Part shown: one piece after another, positions 20,316 to 32,852 of the stretch
How positions within the stretch are numbered: the first letter of the stretch is position 1
Layout of the letters: every line of letters begins with the position of its first letter
Source: Schistocephalus solidus
Lineage: Eukaryota; Platyhelminthes; Cestoda; Diphyllobothriidea; Diphyllobothriidae
Length of the DNA stretch: 64,000 nt
Assembly (NCBI GenBank): GCA_017591395.1
Contig: WEDG01003321.1
Span: 248,001-312,000 of the forward strand
Direction of reading: 5' to 3'
Position numbers and translations under genes: made by a program
Notes under the pieces: generated by a model
Databases searched by the model: none
The model's input: the letters and a program-made list of their open reading frames with translations, nothing else
Told to the model about the DNA's origin: nothing

Positions 20316-21568
20316 CGTTGAGTGTCTGCTGGCGGGGCACAACGGGAGGACTGAGTTTCGTTAGCGATTAGTGGGCGGACATCAACAATTTTGTCAAAAT
20401 TTGTCAACGTACCTCTTATTTAATCAAAATATAATTCATGTTTTTCTCTCCGACTCATTTTCCCGTAAACATTCATGCATTTCGCATTGCTGATAACACC
20501 GACGTTTCCACTTACGCAGAAGTTGCAGCTTATTATTGGGTTACAGGATAGGAGTTTTGCGAAGTACATTTATCCTTTACTAGGTTTCTTGCGAAAGCAG
20601 GCGAAAATATGCCCAGATTTTCGTAGAAAGTGGGGGAAAACAAGATTTTATTGGCTCTTTGGTACCAATATGGATCGTTTGTTTGATGACTTAGTTACTG
20701 TTCAGGACACATTATCCTCACGCACGCTCAGCGGCAATGCTTTCTCACATAATGTTAGGGTTATTCCTCTCCACAAGTACTTTAAGCACATCAATGTTGA
20801 ATGCTTCAGTTAATCTGTATTTTTTAATATTCCAGATTCGTATTCTTTTAAGCTGACTTTGAGGACGTAGAATCAGGTTGCAGGCGACTGATGACGGTAA
20901 ACAACCACCTACCATGAAGCCATGTCAGGTATTCTACATGATGAGAGTACCTTCCGGTCATGTAAATCTTCCGGCTATTTGGATTTCACTAATTCTTATT
21001 TCCAGTCTGACTGTAGACGTGATTTGTCTGTGCAATTTTTATATATTTTAATTCTTCAGGATGAAAATTGATGAATGCTCGTTTCTCACGGTGTAATACT
21101 GTTGCTCAAAAGTGAAATTGAACGACAAATTCACTAATTCTAATTAGTAGATGTCCGTTTTTAAATCTTCTCTTCTAACAGAACGTTGGCTTAATAGTTT
21201 ACTCATATTTTATGATGTGCAATCGCTAGAAAAGGAAAACAAAAGCAAGGATCCGTTCTCTCCCCCACCACTCTTACCTGTTTATGATACAAAATAATGC
21301 ACGCTTTAAGACTTCTCCAAAACAATTCGAGTAAAAAAGCCAGCTTCAGATAATAAAGCCCATCCACTGAATAGCTGACATTAAAAATGGCGATTTACTC
21401 TCATGAGAACAGCTTTTTGAATAGTAAATGGCTCCCCTCTACAATGGGTAAATAAAGGAAGGGAATTAGTTACGAGTGGTTTCATTTTATTAGAACATAA
21501 TGGATTATTGTCTCGGAGTATTAAATCTTATGAGCTATACCGCCTGGTATGGAAAGATAAACACAAAT
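20316..21568. other. Stretch without gene
   Basis: The ORF at 20475-20813 (112 codons) has no recognisable domain and lies in AT-rich sequence. No other feature is supported. Confidence 0.35.
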
Positions 21569-21630
21569 AATAGTATTAGTAGTAGTATAAGTATTAGCAT
21601 TAGTAGTAGTAGCAACAATATCAGTAACAA
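21569..21630 (+). repeat. Imperfect AGT/ATT trinucleotide microsatellite
   Basis: tagtattagtagtagtataa and tattagcattagtagtagtagc are interrupted triplet repeats. Confidence 0.8.
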
Positions 21631-21660
21631 CCGGAGCAGTATTGACAGTATAATGAGTAC

Positions 21661-22979
21661 TGATTGAGGATACTAACGAATTCAAGCTCGTACAGTGTTC
21701 ATGCGAAACTATAGCTGTAACTCCTATCCTTCTTTCTAGATAATAACTGTTATTTGAGCCCTTAATGTCTCAGTCCGATGCCATTTCATAGTTACCCTGA
21801 TGATTAGATCCAGTACACTGATGTAACACACACCAAGGGAGTATCAGGCTCTTCTGAACGTGAAGTTGAGTTGCGCTTTTTCGGCATAACCACTTACATT
21901 ATTTTTATTTTATCGTCTTAGCTTGAAATGCATGTGGACACAATTTTGCTTAACCTTACTAGTCGCCTTCCCAAAATTGCTGTCTCCAACTTCAAATCCT
22001 CATATATTTGCAGTTTTTTCAGCTTTAGAAACTTAAAAATTTAATTTGAATAACAAAAGCTATAGTCGTTACGAATATTGACCTATTAAAGCCTTTATAC
22101 GTATTGTTATGGTAAAAGTAATGTGATCATTGAATTTCATTTCTCTAAGCAGAAATTATTTATTCTTGTGAGTTTTCGGACTAATCAAACATGCGAACGT
22201 TCCAAAGCAGTATATATCTGTCCTAGAAGAGAGTAAAACAGTTGGCATCCGGAAGTTCGATCAAGTGTTATATTCCCTATGCTACAATACGGTTGCCGCT
22301 GGCTACGCTTCGAGAATTATAGGAAGGTTCTTGTCTGCTTTTACGCATTCGATATAAATCGTCTGTTCGCCAGACAGAGAGTGAACTTTTAGGATGCTAT
22401 TCTAATCTCGGACTAGGTATTTTATTAGACTAGGAGACTTCGAAGCTGCCTATAAGGCTTGGCACCTTATACGCAGAAAAGGAAACATAATTTATCAGAA
22501 ATTAACTGACAACGTTTCACATAATCCAAGGGGAATTTTCAAAGTTTTCAACTGACTTTGGCATGATTGAACACACCAATAAGGCCAAAGATTGCAACTG
22601 GTTCCTCGATTATCTAAACCAATCAGCAGAATTGAAGGAGTTGCCAAAAAAACAGAAATAAAAGCTGTACTGAACCGTTTCTTTTCGAAGTCCATAGCAC
22701 TCTGTGTTGAGAAGCCACGAAAAACACAGGCGAGATAAGAATATGTAGACGAACATATACAGTGCCCCTTTCCTACAGGGCATGTTTACCCTTGCATTAT
22801 AGGTACGTAATTATTCGCCGGTTGACAACAGTAAACGAGCTATGCAAGCACAGTCATGATCTCCTTTCCCCTCTCATTCAAGTTTCTTGGCCTTGTCATC
22901 GAGTAAATACGACTAATTATGCTGCTAAAATTCATCCTTTTCAGTCTCCAAAGGACCCTTGCTTTGCTGTAAATGTTTG
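21661..22979. other. Stretch without gene
   Basis: AT-rich, no supported ORF, RNA or repeat. Confidence 0.35.
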
Positions 22980-23530
22980 ACGAGCCGCAAACAGGCAGAC
23001 CAACCTCGAGGCGCCAAACACACGTGACAGGCTCCGGTCACGGCTGCAACAGTCTGTCCCCGTCCCTGTTGTCTGATGTGGCCTTAGTAGCTGCGTGTTC
23101 TCTTTCTTTCTAGCCTTCGAACCAGTCAGTGTCCCTAAAAGCGGCGTGATGGCGACGTCAGCAGCCAGTACATAGTGTGATGACAACTTGTCGGACTATG
23201 AAAACTGCGGCGTTGCGCCGCCAGGCTTACTGGCGGCTGGTCGCATCTTGTGATCGACCTGACCATGGAGCAGCTTGGCTCAGTCTATATGGTAAATGAC
23301 TGGCTGAACAGCGAATGTGTAGGATTAGGGCCTGCCGACGATGACCACGAACGTATTATCGTGTACTACGTGTCTCCCAGTTCTCTCGCTTGCTGCACAC
23401 ACAGGAGGTCCGTTCGAGTTTGTCACAGAATGGATATCATGTATGCACATTTCTAGTAGGTCGCCAACTCCCAACGATCATCTGAGTTACCCAGCGCATG
23501 GCCACCCAGAATGCGTGTGCTAGAATGTGT
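22980..23530. other. GC-rich island, unclassified
   Basis: Strong composition contrast with the flanks, with ORFs of 60-81 codons on both strands and none recognisable. The centre has ggcgttgcgccgccaggctt (inverted cggcg motifs) near 23210-23230. It is probably a non-autonomous transposon or old LTR fragment. No ends were found. Confidence 0.3.
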
Positions 23531-24680
23531 GGATGTTCCTCCTGAAACCGAATTAGGCACCGACCCATTTCAAATCAATAACCGACAACTTATACGAAAA
23601 ACAGGGTAAGGAGGTCGATCCCTTCCCATAAACGGCTGTTCTAAAACCCGTTGGCGTAAACAGTGAGGATGGAGGACAGTGCTCTACTTTTTTAGAATTT
23701 TTAAAGCATGTTTACCTCGAGAAACTTGGAAACACCTCAAAATAGCAGACTAGCAATTACTGAAGATTCTAGCTTAAGCCAATTAATTTTTCAATTTGAT
23801 CGTATTGTTTTGTTGGTGGCTCAAATTCGATACATTTTTTCATCGATGGTAAGGAAAATTAGGCAGTGTACACCCATATCAAGAGAATACAGAAGATGGC
23901 CTATCTCATGAAATTTTAACCGAAATTCTGAAGGATGCCTTCGAGAAGAGCGCATTACAGGGGGTGATTATTGTGCAGTATGAAAGCAAGTTATTTCGGC
24001 GGCGGTTGAATGACCGCTTTGAATGCACTCCTCATTAGTCATACTAAGTAAGATACTTAAATCGACCCTTTATTCCTCGTTGATGTTCGATCTCTTAAAA
24101 ATTCAAATATACTTTGTACAAAGCTGGTTCAAACATTTTTTTCCTTGTATTCACTTTGTTTAAAGTAATCTCTTCTCCTTATTTATGTTTGAAGAAAACA
24201 TTTTACGTATGTGATAATAACTAAATTTCTCAATACGTTTTATCCCGACGTGTCGTTGTCTTTGCATCTGTATGTTCAAATTTTAATGTTTTATGTTTTC
24301 CATGTGAAGAAAATTATACATTTTACCAAAATCTTAGGAAGAAGGCACGCAGTTCTCATGAAATTTCGTCTTGTTTGTAGATCAGGCTGGATAATACATA
24401 AGTAATGCTACTTTACTGACAAGCACTATAATATTCGAAAAGACGTTTCACGGTCTTCGAAAATTTCAAATTAAAAACATTTTTGGCCTAATGAAACTCA
24501 TTCATTAATGTGGAAACTTAAACAACACATAATTTACTCCCAATTGAATTTAGGAAGAAATAGTTATGTGCTTGTTTTCTATAAAATAGATTTAACTTTC
24601 TACGCACATCGAACGTACATACGACAAATTTATATTAATTAATTTGTCCTTTTACTTGTATGACATTTTTCACCTTACTG
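23531..24680. other. Stretch without gene
   Basis: AT-rich with short chance ORFs. Nothing recognised. Confidence 0.35.
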
Positions 24681-24765
24681 GCAGCACAGACACGTGTTTC
24701 ACCGATATTCTGCTGATGAACTTCGACCCAAATATTCACATCAAATTTCGGTCTACGTCTGTAGA
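24680..24765 (-). repeat. Partial copy of the ribozyme-bearing repeat seen at 8.6 kb
   Basis: cagacacgtgtttcaccgat, then attctgctg, match 8609-8638 closely. Beyond them the hammerhead core box is not preserved. A nearby gacccaaatattcacatc...tttcggtc element is also seen at 8447-8476, where the motif reads gacccgaaatttcc...tttgggtc. It supports a shared repeat family and cannot be an active ribozyme. Confidence 0.55.
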
Positions 24766-25094
24766 ACCTTGACTATATGATCTGCTCCAAGTTAAAAATC
24801 CCTTTCTGAGGAAATTTAAAGGCCAAAATTGTGTTTCTTGTAGGTGTCGGAGAGAAGGTAAATTAAAATCCATCCTTTTGACCTGTCTGAAGTATATTTG
24901 GACTATGCTGCACAATAACTACAAACTTACCTAAGCAAAACTTTCTACTCAAAAACCGTTCCAAACTTTCAAACAACATTTCATGACATAGGTCCCTTAC
25001 TGTGTTTCGGCTGAACGCGTGAATAGGTAACTTATCCCATTTTGCAATTTGATTAACACTAAATTCCAAGAGGACGGTACATGTTTTCGTGTCG

Positions 25095-25140
25095 CAACTA
25101 ATTCCTAAACCTAACTCCAATCCTAACCCTAACTGATAGC
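25095..25140 (+). repeat. Short degenerate telomere-like run, copy 5
   Basis: aattcctaaacctaactcca followed by atcctaaccctaactg contains exact and near-exact telomere units. It is preceded by acatgttttcgtg, like the context of the 16.5 kb copy (acatattttcgtgc). Confidence 0.55.
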
Positions 25141-27114
25141 TCAGCACAAAGCTATATATAAAACCAGTGGATACCTATTCACGAGTCCTAGCAGTAATTC
25201 AATAAATGTGCTCCTTCGTATTTCAATGATAAAATATTTGCGATCATTCTGTTCCAGTCTTTGTTAGCAAATGGGAAATAGTGCATGTCTGCCCAACTTC
25301 CAAACTTAACCTATATTTCAAGCCTCAGGTATATTGAAAATATAGTCTGAGTATATTACTATATTTTGACATCAAACTTTAAGCATAGGATACTGTACAT
25401 TCCATTGTAGTCAATTTACTGGACGGACATTCCAATATGTGCCAAAAATCCCTCAAAATGTAAGGTATTTAGTCTGAATTTTAGACAGTCAGGAGATGAA
25501 CATTTAAATTATATTAGCCAGTACGGCATACTGACTTTCGAAAAATTATGTTTGCAATCTTAAGATAAAACTTGGGATAAAGGTATAATTGGCTGCTGCC
25601 GATCACAAAACTAGCAGTAACTTTCGCATTTTACGGTTACGCTGTAAAGTTCAAATGTGTACGTGTTTTTCGTGTTTCGAATGGCGTAGCGTCCTCGTTA
25701 ATTTCATTCAAAATACAATATACATCCAAAAGACCTGCACAAACACTTGTTAGGAGAATGAGGACGAAGTAAAGTATTCCATTTAAACTATAACTTTCAT
25801 CAGGTTTTTTTGAATTTACTTTTAAGGTTATTTTATTTTTGATAGATAACATAAAAAAGAGAAGATAAAGTACATAAACAGAAATGGAAATAAATACTAA
25901 TAAATATGTATTAGATTAAATATGCGCTCAGCGAGTTAAATACAGTTGACAGGTTCATTTTTGCCTTCATGGTAGAGCAGGCTCTGCAGTAGCTTGGAGA
26001 GGTTGCCTTCATTCACATTTACCTTAACCTATATTGCCGTAATTTTTACTACATTTTTCTATGAAAATGGCATGCCCGGAAGTGAGCGTTGCTGGTCTGT
26101 CTTGCAGCTGTCTACAGTTCATGCAGGCTTCCGCGTGACGACGGACAAAAAAGAAGCGAGAATTACGTAACAACAAGTACAGGAACGAGACCAAAATGTG
26201 TAGTTCTACCTTCTTTTTCATTATCAGCCAGAAATGGTCATTTCCATCTCGTGCCTTGGTTTCGGTTGTAAGCAGTTCACGATGACCCCTTTTGTTTTAT
26301 TTGGAAGCTGCATGCCGCGCGACCTCAAAGTGCAGCTTAATGGAATTCTCTTATGCATCTATTTCAGTAGCACCCCTTTTTCGTATGCTCGTCAAGTAAA
26401 CACAAAATACCGGACTTCAAACTGCGATTGAAAGCACATCAATCAGCGTCACAGAAATGTTCAGCATTCGCAATAGCTTTCCAGTTTCCATGTCACTATG
26501 TTTGAGGAGAGGTTCTTACATGATTTCGAAATAACTGCAGCAACATCTGAAAAAAGTACGCAAGACCCGGTTTCTTGACAATCATTTTATTTGAAACAGT
26601 TATCCATGGCTTTGTTATCCGCCTCTTTAGGCAAAATAAAAAATGAAGAGATTGCAGGTTGCGCATGCACAAATTCCTTCTGGGACCGCAGAAAGCCTTA
26701 TCAAGGAGATAGGGTTTACGTTTCACAGGTCCCAAAGTCATCACTTCCGCCTGTAACACACACTTTGCAATTACCTAACTACAGGTTTTTTGGTTCATTC
26801 TATCTGCTAGAACAACTGGAGACAAATGTTTTTCTAAATAGTCTATTTTCTACTTACAAATGAAATGCAAAACGACACCGGTCCTTCCCATAACGAAAAA
26901 AATATGTTAGGAAACTACCTGGAAGTTTGGCAGGTGGGTCGAATAACAACAAAGAACAGATTCAGTTAAAGATATCACACCATTTGCATTTGAGAAAAAC
27001 GTGGGCACGCATAATCGGTGGGCTCTACTTGATAAATCCCGAGGAGCCACAGCTGTGAGATTAAGTAAATTGTGCTGTCTGTGGTGGACCAGAATACTCA
27101 AACTGAACATGACA
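25141..27114. other. Stretch without gene
   Basis: AT-rich. The longest ORFs are 60-94 codons and unrecognised. A 20-base resemblance to the SINE type 2 tail at 26222-26245 is too short to call. Confidence 0.35.
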
Positions 27115-27480
27115 GTTCGACCGTCGTAGTCCGAGGATGTTCACCGTACGCTCCATGGTAAAGTGGAGCAGGGACGGTGACTTGCGCGTGATTTAGTTTA
27201 AAGTGATAGTAGACTTGCGCTGCATCTACCGCACTCTCTCCTCCTCCCCCACCTGAGCCCGGTGTCAAGACAGAGTCAAGAAGACCGGAGGCGAGAGAGG
27301 ACGCAGGTGGCTGGCGCGGCTGGGTCCCCTAAGTCCTAGCCATGCCTAGGCGTGCCACCACACCTCCCATGTTCGGCATTTGTTATGGGAGCGCAACCCG
27401 AATAACGCCTGCCGTGCCCTAATTTGGCCCCCGTGTTGGTCCAACGCATCAACCACGTGGCCCGTTTAGGGGGCTAGCTC
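27115..27480 (+). repeat. GC-rich dispersed repeat A, longest copy
   Basis: This is the reference copy for the family. It runs from gtccgaggatgttcaccgta to ccacgtggcccgtttagggg and matches the reverse complement of 3825-4160 nearly throughout. It runs directly into a tRNA-like A box at 27468-27491. Confidence 0.75.
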
Positions 27481-27491
27481 AGTCGGTAGAG
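27468..27491 (+). repeat. tRNA-like head (A box) at the edge of repeat A
   Basis: gctagctcagtcggtagagc is a canonical tRNA A-box region (T-A-G-C-T-C-A-G-T-C-G-G). No B box follows at the proper distance, since the sequence changes to acaactgaacacacaacac. It is a truncated SINE head, not a tRNA gene. Confidence 0.6.
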
Positions 27492-27499
27492 CACAACTG

Positions 27500-28130
27500 A
27501 ACACACAACACAACTATCAGTCATACTTCTCGAGGAAGGCAGACGTTGTCTTTTGCAGAAAAAATGGTCTGGTCAGTTCACCTCGTGCAGACAATGTAGT
27601 TTGAATGTTTACTGTTTCAAATTCCCATGGTTAGGCACGATTTCACTGGAACACGAAGAATCCTAGTACAAACCTCCACTGTAATGGAGTAAACCGTGAT
27701 GTTTGTCAGTTGGAGAACTAGTTGAGGTCTGAGCAAATCGTTTGCCATGAGTAAAGGAAACACAGTTGCAGATACCCGGTGGGCTGTTAAAGTTTTATCT
27801 TCTTCTAAAAGAGTAACTTAATTTATGCAATGTTGTTAATGGTCAACCACATTGCAGCAGTTGTCAGAAAACTCTGCGTTTTGACAGTACAGCGACTAAG
27901 GAGGATTTCCGGCTTATTCATCCTTCACACAAATCTGCAGATTTTTGATTTACCATTTACGCAAGCGAATTGACTGAGTACCAGCAGCAGTGACGGTTAT
28001 TGACTTGAAAAGTACTCGGCACATTGGTGCTCTGATATTGACACGGAAAACAGTGCTAGTTCGCGCTTTCCACGTGCATACGTTCTCCGTACAATTAAGA
28101 TGGCCACAGAGAACGTGGACTGCGAATGTC
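27500..28130. other. Stretch without gene
   Basis: No feature recognised. Confidence 0.3.
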
Positions 28131-28580
28131 ATGGCGTTTTTACTCGACTGCTAGCCGAGTAAACATGGCTCAGGCAGCTCGTGGTGATCGCGATTGTCAC
28201 CTCTCGCAAGCATTTTGGAATCGTCCAATGTGGAGGCGTGGATGGGTCCCGTCAAATGGGCCGCGACTAGCTAAGTGGCGTCGATTCTAATCACTGCTGC
28301 TGCATTTTAATCTATCCGAATCCGGAGTAGTCTTCATGTATCTCTGGAATATTTAGTCTGTCCACACTTGCACTAAATTCGGTAGCTGACTCCCGAAATT
28401 TCTGCCGTGGCAGTGGGTCTTTTGGTCTCGTTACCGGGCACTTCATGGTCGCCTCTGGTCTGCGCCAAACCCAACCCAAGAAGGCGGCTGACGACTTCCG
28501 AGACGGAAACTATCAACAAAATTTTGGATTTTGGATGATTTGGTCTCCCTTCTGGTTGCGCATTCACCGTTTGAAAAGGT
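28131..28580. other. Moderately GC-rich island, unclassified
   Basis: ORFs of about 60 codons occur on the minus strand (28567-28373) without a recognisable protein. Composition contrast suggests an inserted element. Confidence 0.25.
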
Positions 28581-29840
28581 TACGCAGCCAGCCGTTCATT
28601 GTGAATATCCACTAAGGGTTTTTTATTTCATCAACTTTGCCTTCGGCTCAGCTGCAGTGCATCTCAATAAACCAATATAGCGCCTTTATGTAACTGCGTT
28701 TATCACCGATTTCTGTTGATAGTCAGTGCTTGTGTTTGGCTGGAAAGTTTCCCAAATAATTTGTTTTCTAGGCCACCAAATTTTTACTTCAGACAAGAAG
28801 AGTAAGCAAAGCCAGCTGGTTGTTTTCTTCCTCCTCAATTGCAAATTTAACAGCGCTGGGATGTCCCTTGAATGCAAACACCTGAACAACAAGCCAAAAT
28901 TAATCATTTACGTAGTCCTCAACTTTGTTAGCAACACTTCTTAAGATATTGTTGTCCTCAATAACAATTTTGTTGTTGGTATGTCGTTGTTCTTGCATTC
29001 TCCTCCTTGCTTTTAGCCTAAAAATTCCCTTCAGCCTAACATTGGAGTGACCAGGCCTTTGAGAAGAATGAACTCTTCCATTTAAAATAACTAAAATTAT
29101 CAGTTATATATTACTTATTTGCCTAGGCACACAGTGGTCAAAGGAGTGGAGTGTGCTGTAGTGGTCCCCAAGGCACTAATGTTGTTATTTGCAGTAGATC
29201 TGCGAAAATGCGCGCATAATTTTGAATTTATCTCAAGAAATCACACCGAGATTCTCCATGTAAATATGCTTTAATAGACCTCATTCGCCCAGTCTTCGAA
29301 GAAGTTATATTAAACGTGTTTCAATGGTTGGTTTCTGGAAAATGATGCACCGATTTATGCAAAGGAATCAGTACTAACAACCTTATGTTATACTCTCAGA
29401 AAACCGGAAGTGAATTTAATGCCTAGGGGGCTTCCTTGTCCTTGCATTACCATCATAACCCTCAATACTCAGTAGAGAGTAGGGGTGGAATCCCCAATTA
29501 CCGGGTTTTGTAAAGCATACGCGTAAAGTTTATACTAAGAAGCATTTAGTTACCGAGTTCTCGTTAGAGCCTATATGCTTGCCCAATCGCCCTTCCTTGC
29601 ATTTACTCGCTCACTGATGTTTGTCATGTATTTCGTCCTCTAATCATACGGGCGTAGCTAGTCTCTGAACGCCATGCTCAGCCGACTCGTCGTATAACTC
29701 AGATTTGCGGGTTACACACTTTAGCCCTCTGCAAAAACGGATCATACCACGAATCCATCACTTGACTGGCCATTGTAAGAAAAAATGGAGACGCCGGAAA
29801 TATGAACACTCCTGTATTGCAGATGCACTCGCGCTACTGG
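28581..29840. other. Stretch without gene
   Basis: AT-rich. Opposite-strand ORFs at 28686-28944 are mirror frames of each other and not supported. Confidence 0.35.
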
Positions 29841-29844
29841 CAGC

Positions 29845-29900
29845 CGTGGTCAGTGTCTGGGTGAGGGTTATGGTTTAAGTTAGGGCACGCAGATAGGTTA
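29845..29900 (-). repeat. Degenerate telomere-like run, inverted, copy 6
   Basis: Read on the minus strand: ccctaacttaaaccataacc followed by ctcaccc. The context is GC-richer than the flanks. Confidence 0.45.
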
Positions 29901-30299
29901 CCCTTTGGAATTTTGTGCAAAGCTACCTGCAGTATGCAGAGTCCATCTTTCCGTGTCAGACTACGCCAGGCATGAAGAGTGTTTTTGGAGTTGCAGGAAT
30001 CAGCTGTATTAGGGGGCGTGGTAAGAAAACTGACGATCATGAAATCTGAACGTCTTTTCAAGTGGAATTTTAATTCAGCTGACGATATTCCTAATAAAAC
30101 GTTTAAAATTGCAGCAGGAATATATCTTAGGGTATTTTTACTCACGTATTGGATGACGATAATCCTTCTTGCATGCTGGAATGCAACTGCAAAAGGCACT
30201 TTATACTGGCAAGCAGATCATTGCCATTTCGTGTTTTTCAGAGCTTTGATGAAATCGAAAAAAGCTCCGACAATTTCAGTCCAGATTTGAATGCTCCAA

Positions 30300-32825
30300 A
30301 CACTCAATGACTTTTCAAAAGTAGCTTCGATAACAACGCGGCAAAACAAAGGACAAAGGACTTATTAACCCAACATGCAAAGCGTAGTTTTGTGGCTGTC
30401 CGTAATATTCTCGCAGTAATATTCTTGCAGTGCTTTAATGGGATGTGGAATGTGTATCAGTAACAGTTTGGGTAAAAGAAAGGAAAGGACAATTTGACAG
30501 GGTAGTTTCAGACTTGTCTGCAAATTTTCTATAGTATTTATAATAATATTGCCCAGGCCGCCATCTCTGTTAAGTTGGGTGATTTGACGATAGAAAGAAA
30601 TGCAGGTTTCGCTTCCAAACTTCTTAAACCTTTGTGAATATCTGCAAAATGACGAGAATATCGAAATTTTTTCAGATTGCTTAACAGCCTCGCCGGTAAA
30701 ATGCGATTTTTGTTATAGCATTTGACAAAACATATCAGATCAGCAATAAAAATTAATATCGTTTGAGCATAAAGAGCAGATAATTTTAAGGGGTTATGCA
30801 AGTATCAGATTACGATATAAAGATTTCTGATGTGGCCGAAAATTATTTGACATGGTCGGTTTTTGGCAGACAAGGAAGCAAAATACTTTGAAAACTTTAG
30901 AATACGGGCATTGCTTGTTTCTCAACAGTTCAAGTAATCATTAAACGATCGGCTAATGTTTGAAGTTTAAACGAGGCGGACATAGAAATTGGCATAGTAA
31001 AGTCTCCGCTTTAGTCAGTCTTTACCTCTGCTTTATTTTTGGTGTAAATATCATGGAGTTGGTAGGATACTGCAGGTCCTGGTAGTGAGTAAAGAATGTA
31101 CATGTATTTTTCCTGCTTATTCTGAACAAGAATCTGTGCACTTTAAACCGTTGGTCTATATAAAGTAGAAACAGACGCACGTGCCCACCAAATAAGAAAA
31201 TGTTATATGCAGATTTTTTCCCCATTATAAGTAAGGACAAATTGGCCATCAAAATGGCATAACGTAAACTTTTGATAGTAGAAGTTCTTTTGTTCTCAAA
31301 ACCTGTAACTGGCGATTTTGTGTGTGGATTTATGGACTTTTTGCAAGCAATGAGTTCAAAATCCTTCCCTGTGCAAAGTAGTTTAACTAGAGAATTTAGT
31401 ATTCCTAAACGAGTCATTAATTTAACAATAAAAATCTAAATCTCAACCAGTGAGGCTAACTTTCAGTTTTATTTAAAATAGAATTCTATTTTTCAACAGA
31501 TAATCCCTATACTATTGAAAACTGCTGAAAGTTTTCTCCCACCAGTTTGGCAAAACTATACGAAAAGCAATACTTTGCCCCTTCATCTATAACCGAGTTC
31601 ACCAGTGCACATACAGGGAGCTCAAATTCCCACGCTTATATTTCCCCTCAAACTAACTGAACTGAATTTACAGCCAATGGCTGTAAGATACATAACATAT
31701 TGTTTGTGCTGTTGGAAAATCTAAACACTAGAGTTCCTGGTGGGCCAACGCAGTAATCAGCGTTGATTGAGTAGGAAAAAGGAGAAATATTTTTGCCATG
31801 CGATGTAAGTGTAGGCTGTCAAAGGAGCGATTTAGGGAGTTTGGTAATCAGCAGCAGCTAGGGTTCAATCAGAAACAGTGATTTGGGGGAAAATCCGATG
31901 GAAGGCGGAGAGCTAAAAGTGGCTATTTCGAACCCTTGAGTCCAAAAGCAAAACCCCTTCCAAAATCTGTCCATCATCAAACAAAATTGTTTCCCGGATA
32001 CGTCAGGAAATGACTGACCTGAATATAAATCGTATGTCTTTGTAGACTTCACAGCCCTGTGTTCAAGGAGCCACTTCACGCCCAAATCAAACCAGTCAAC
32101 TGGTTGTCCGTAGTGGAAGACTGTTATTCAAATTTGCATATGAAGAGCACACACCTAACAAGGTGTTAGAATATCCTCTATGCTCCAAAGTTTTTAGTGT
32201 CGATTTTCTAGTTTCTAACACTTTCCCCCCGAATCAAGAAAGGTGTCTTTTTTGTCCAGGTCCGAACGTCAAACCTCCTGAGAAAACTGATCTTGCTTTC
32301 TGAGTTTGCCTTCAAATAAAATTTTTGTGCAATTTGCGGAGAAATTAGCATGTAAAGTGACTGCAAGGTTATACATATTCGCCAACACGCGTTGCCTGCT
32401 TGCGCATCTTTCTATAAATCTATGCACCCCCTAAAAGTGAAAAGTAGCTGCTTAATTTGTGTGCTTTTTCTTTGGTCTTATAAAAAATAAATTTTAACTT
32501 TCTTTAACACTATTTGCTTGAAAAGATTTCTTTTGATTATAAAGGAGGCTGTCTTACTCCCATTGCTTTCAAATGTCTGTAGTAATTTATCATGGGCGTA
32601 GGTTTCTGACCTACCTACGAAGCACTTTCTTAAAGAAAACTTATTTTTCACTTTGTGTGTTTTAACAGGAAGCGTCCAGTTGCTCGTCAAGTATTACATT
32701 GGACAGAGGCCAGGTGGCGAACGTTGAGGCAGATTTTGTCCCAAATGAAGACTCACGTAAGCTCACCAGAAAACCATAAAAGCAAGAATCTTTTTGAAAC
32801 GGAAGCCAACGCTCTTTAACTTTAA
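30300..32825. other. Stretch without gene
   Basis: AT-rich. The 131-codon minus ORF at 31022-31417 has no recognisable domain and AT-driven residue use (Lys, Ile, Phe). Confidence 0.35.
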
Positions 32826-32830
32826 ACAAA

Positions 32831-32852
32831 TATAATAATAATAATAATAAAT
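32831..32852 (+). repeat. (AAT)n microsatellite
   Basis: tataataataataataataa is a perfect triplet run. Confidence 0.9.

Noticed and set aside
26222..26245. cagccagaaatggtcatttcc, similar to the SINE type 2 tail
   Set aside because: Only about 20 bases match and the remainder of the SINE is absent. Could be chance.
27468..27491. Possible tRNA gene
   Set aside because: Only the D-arm/A-box region is tRNA-like. There is no anticodon stem, B box or acceptor stem after it.
31022..31417. 131-codon minus ORF
   Set aside because: AT-rich composition with Lys/Ile/Phe bias and no recognisable motif. Not supported.
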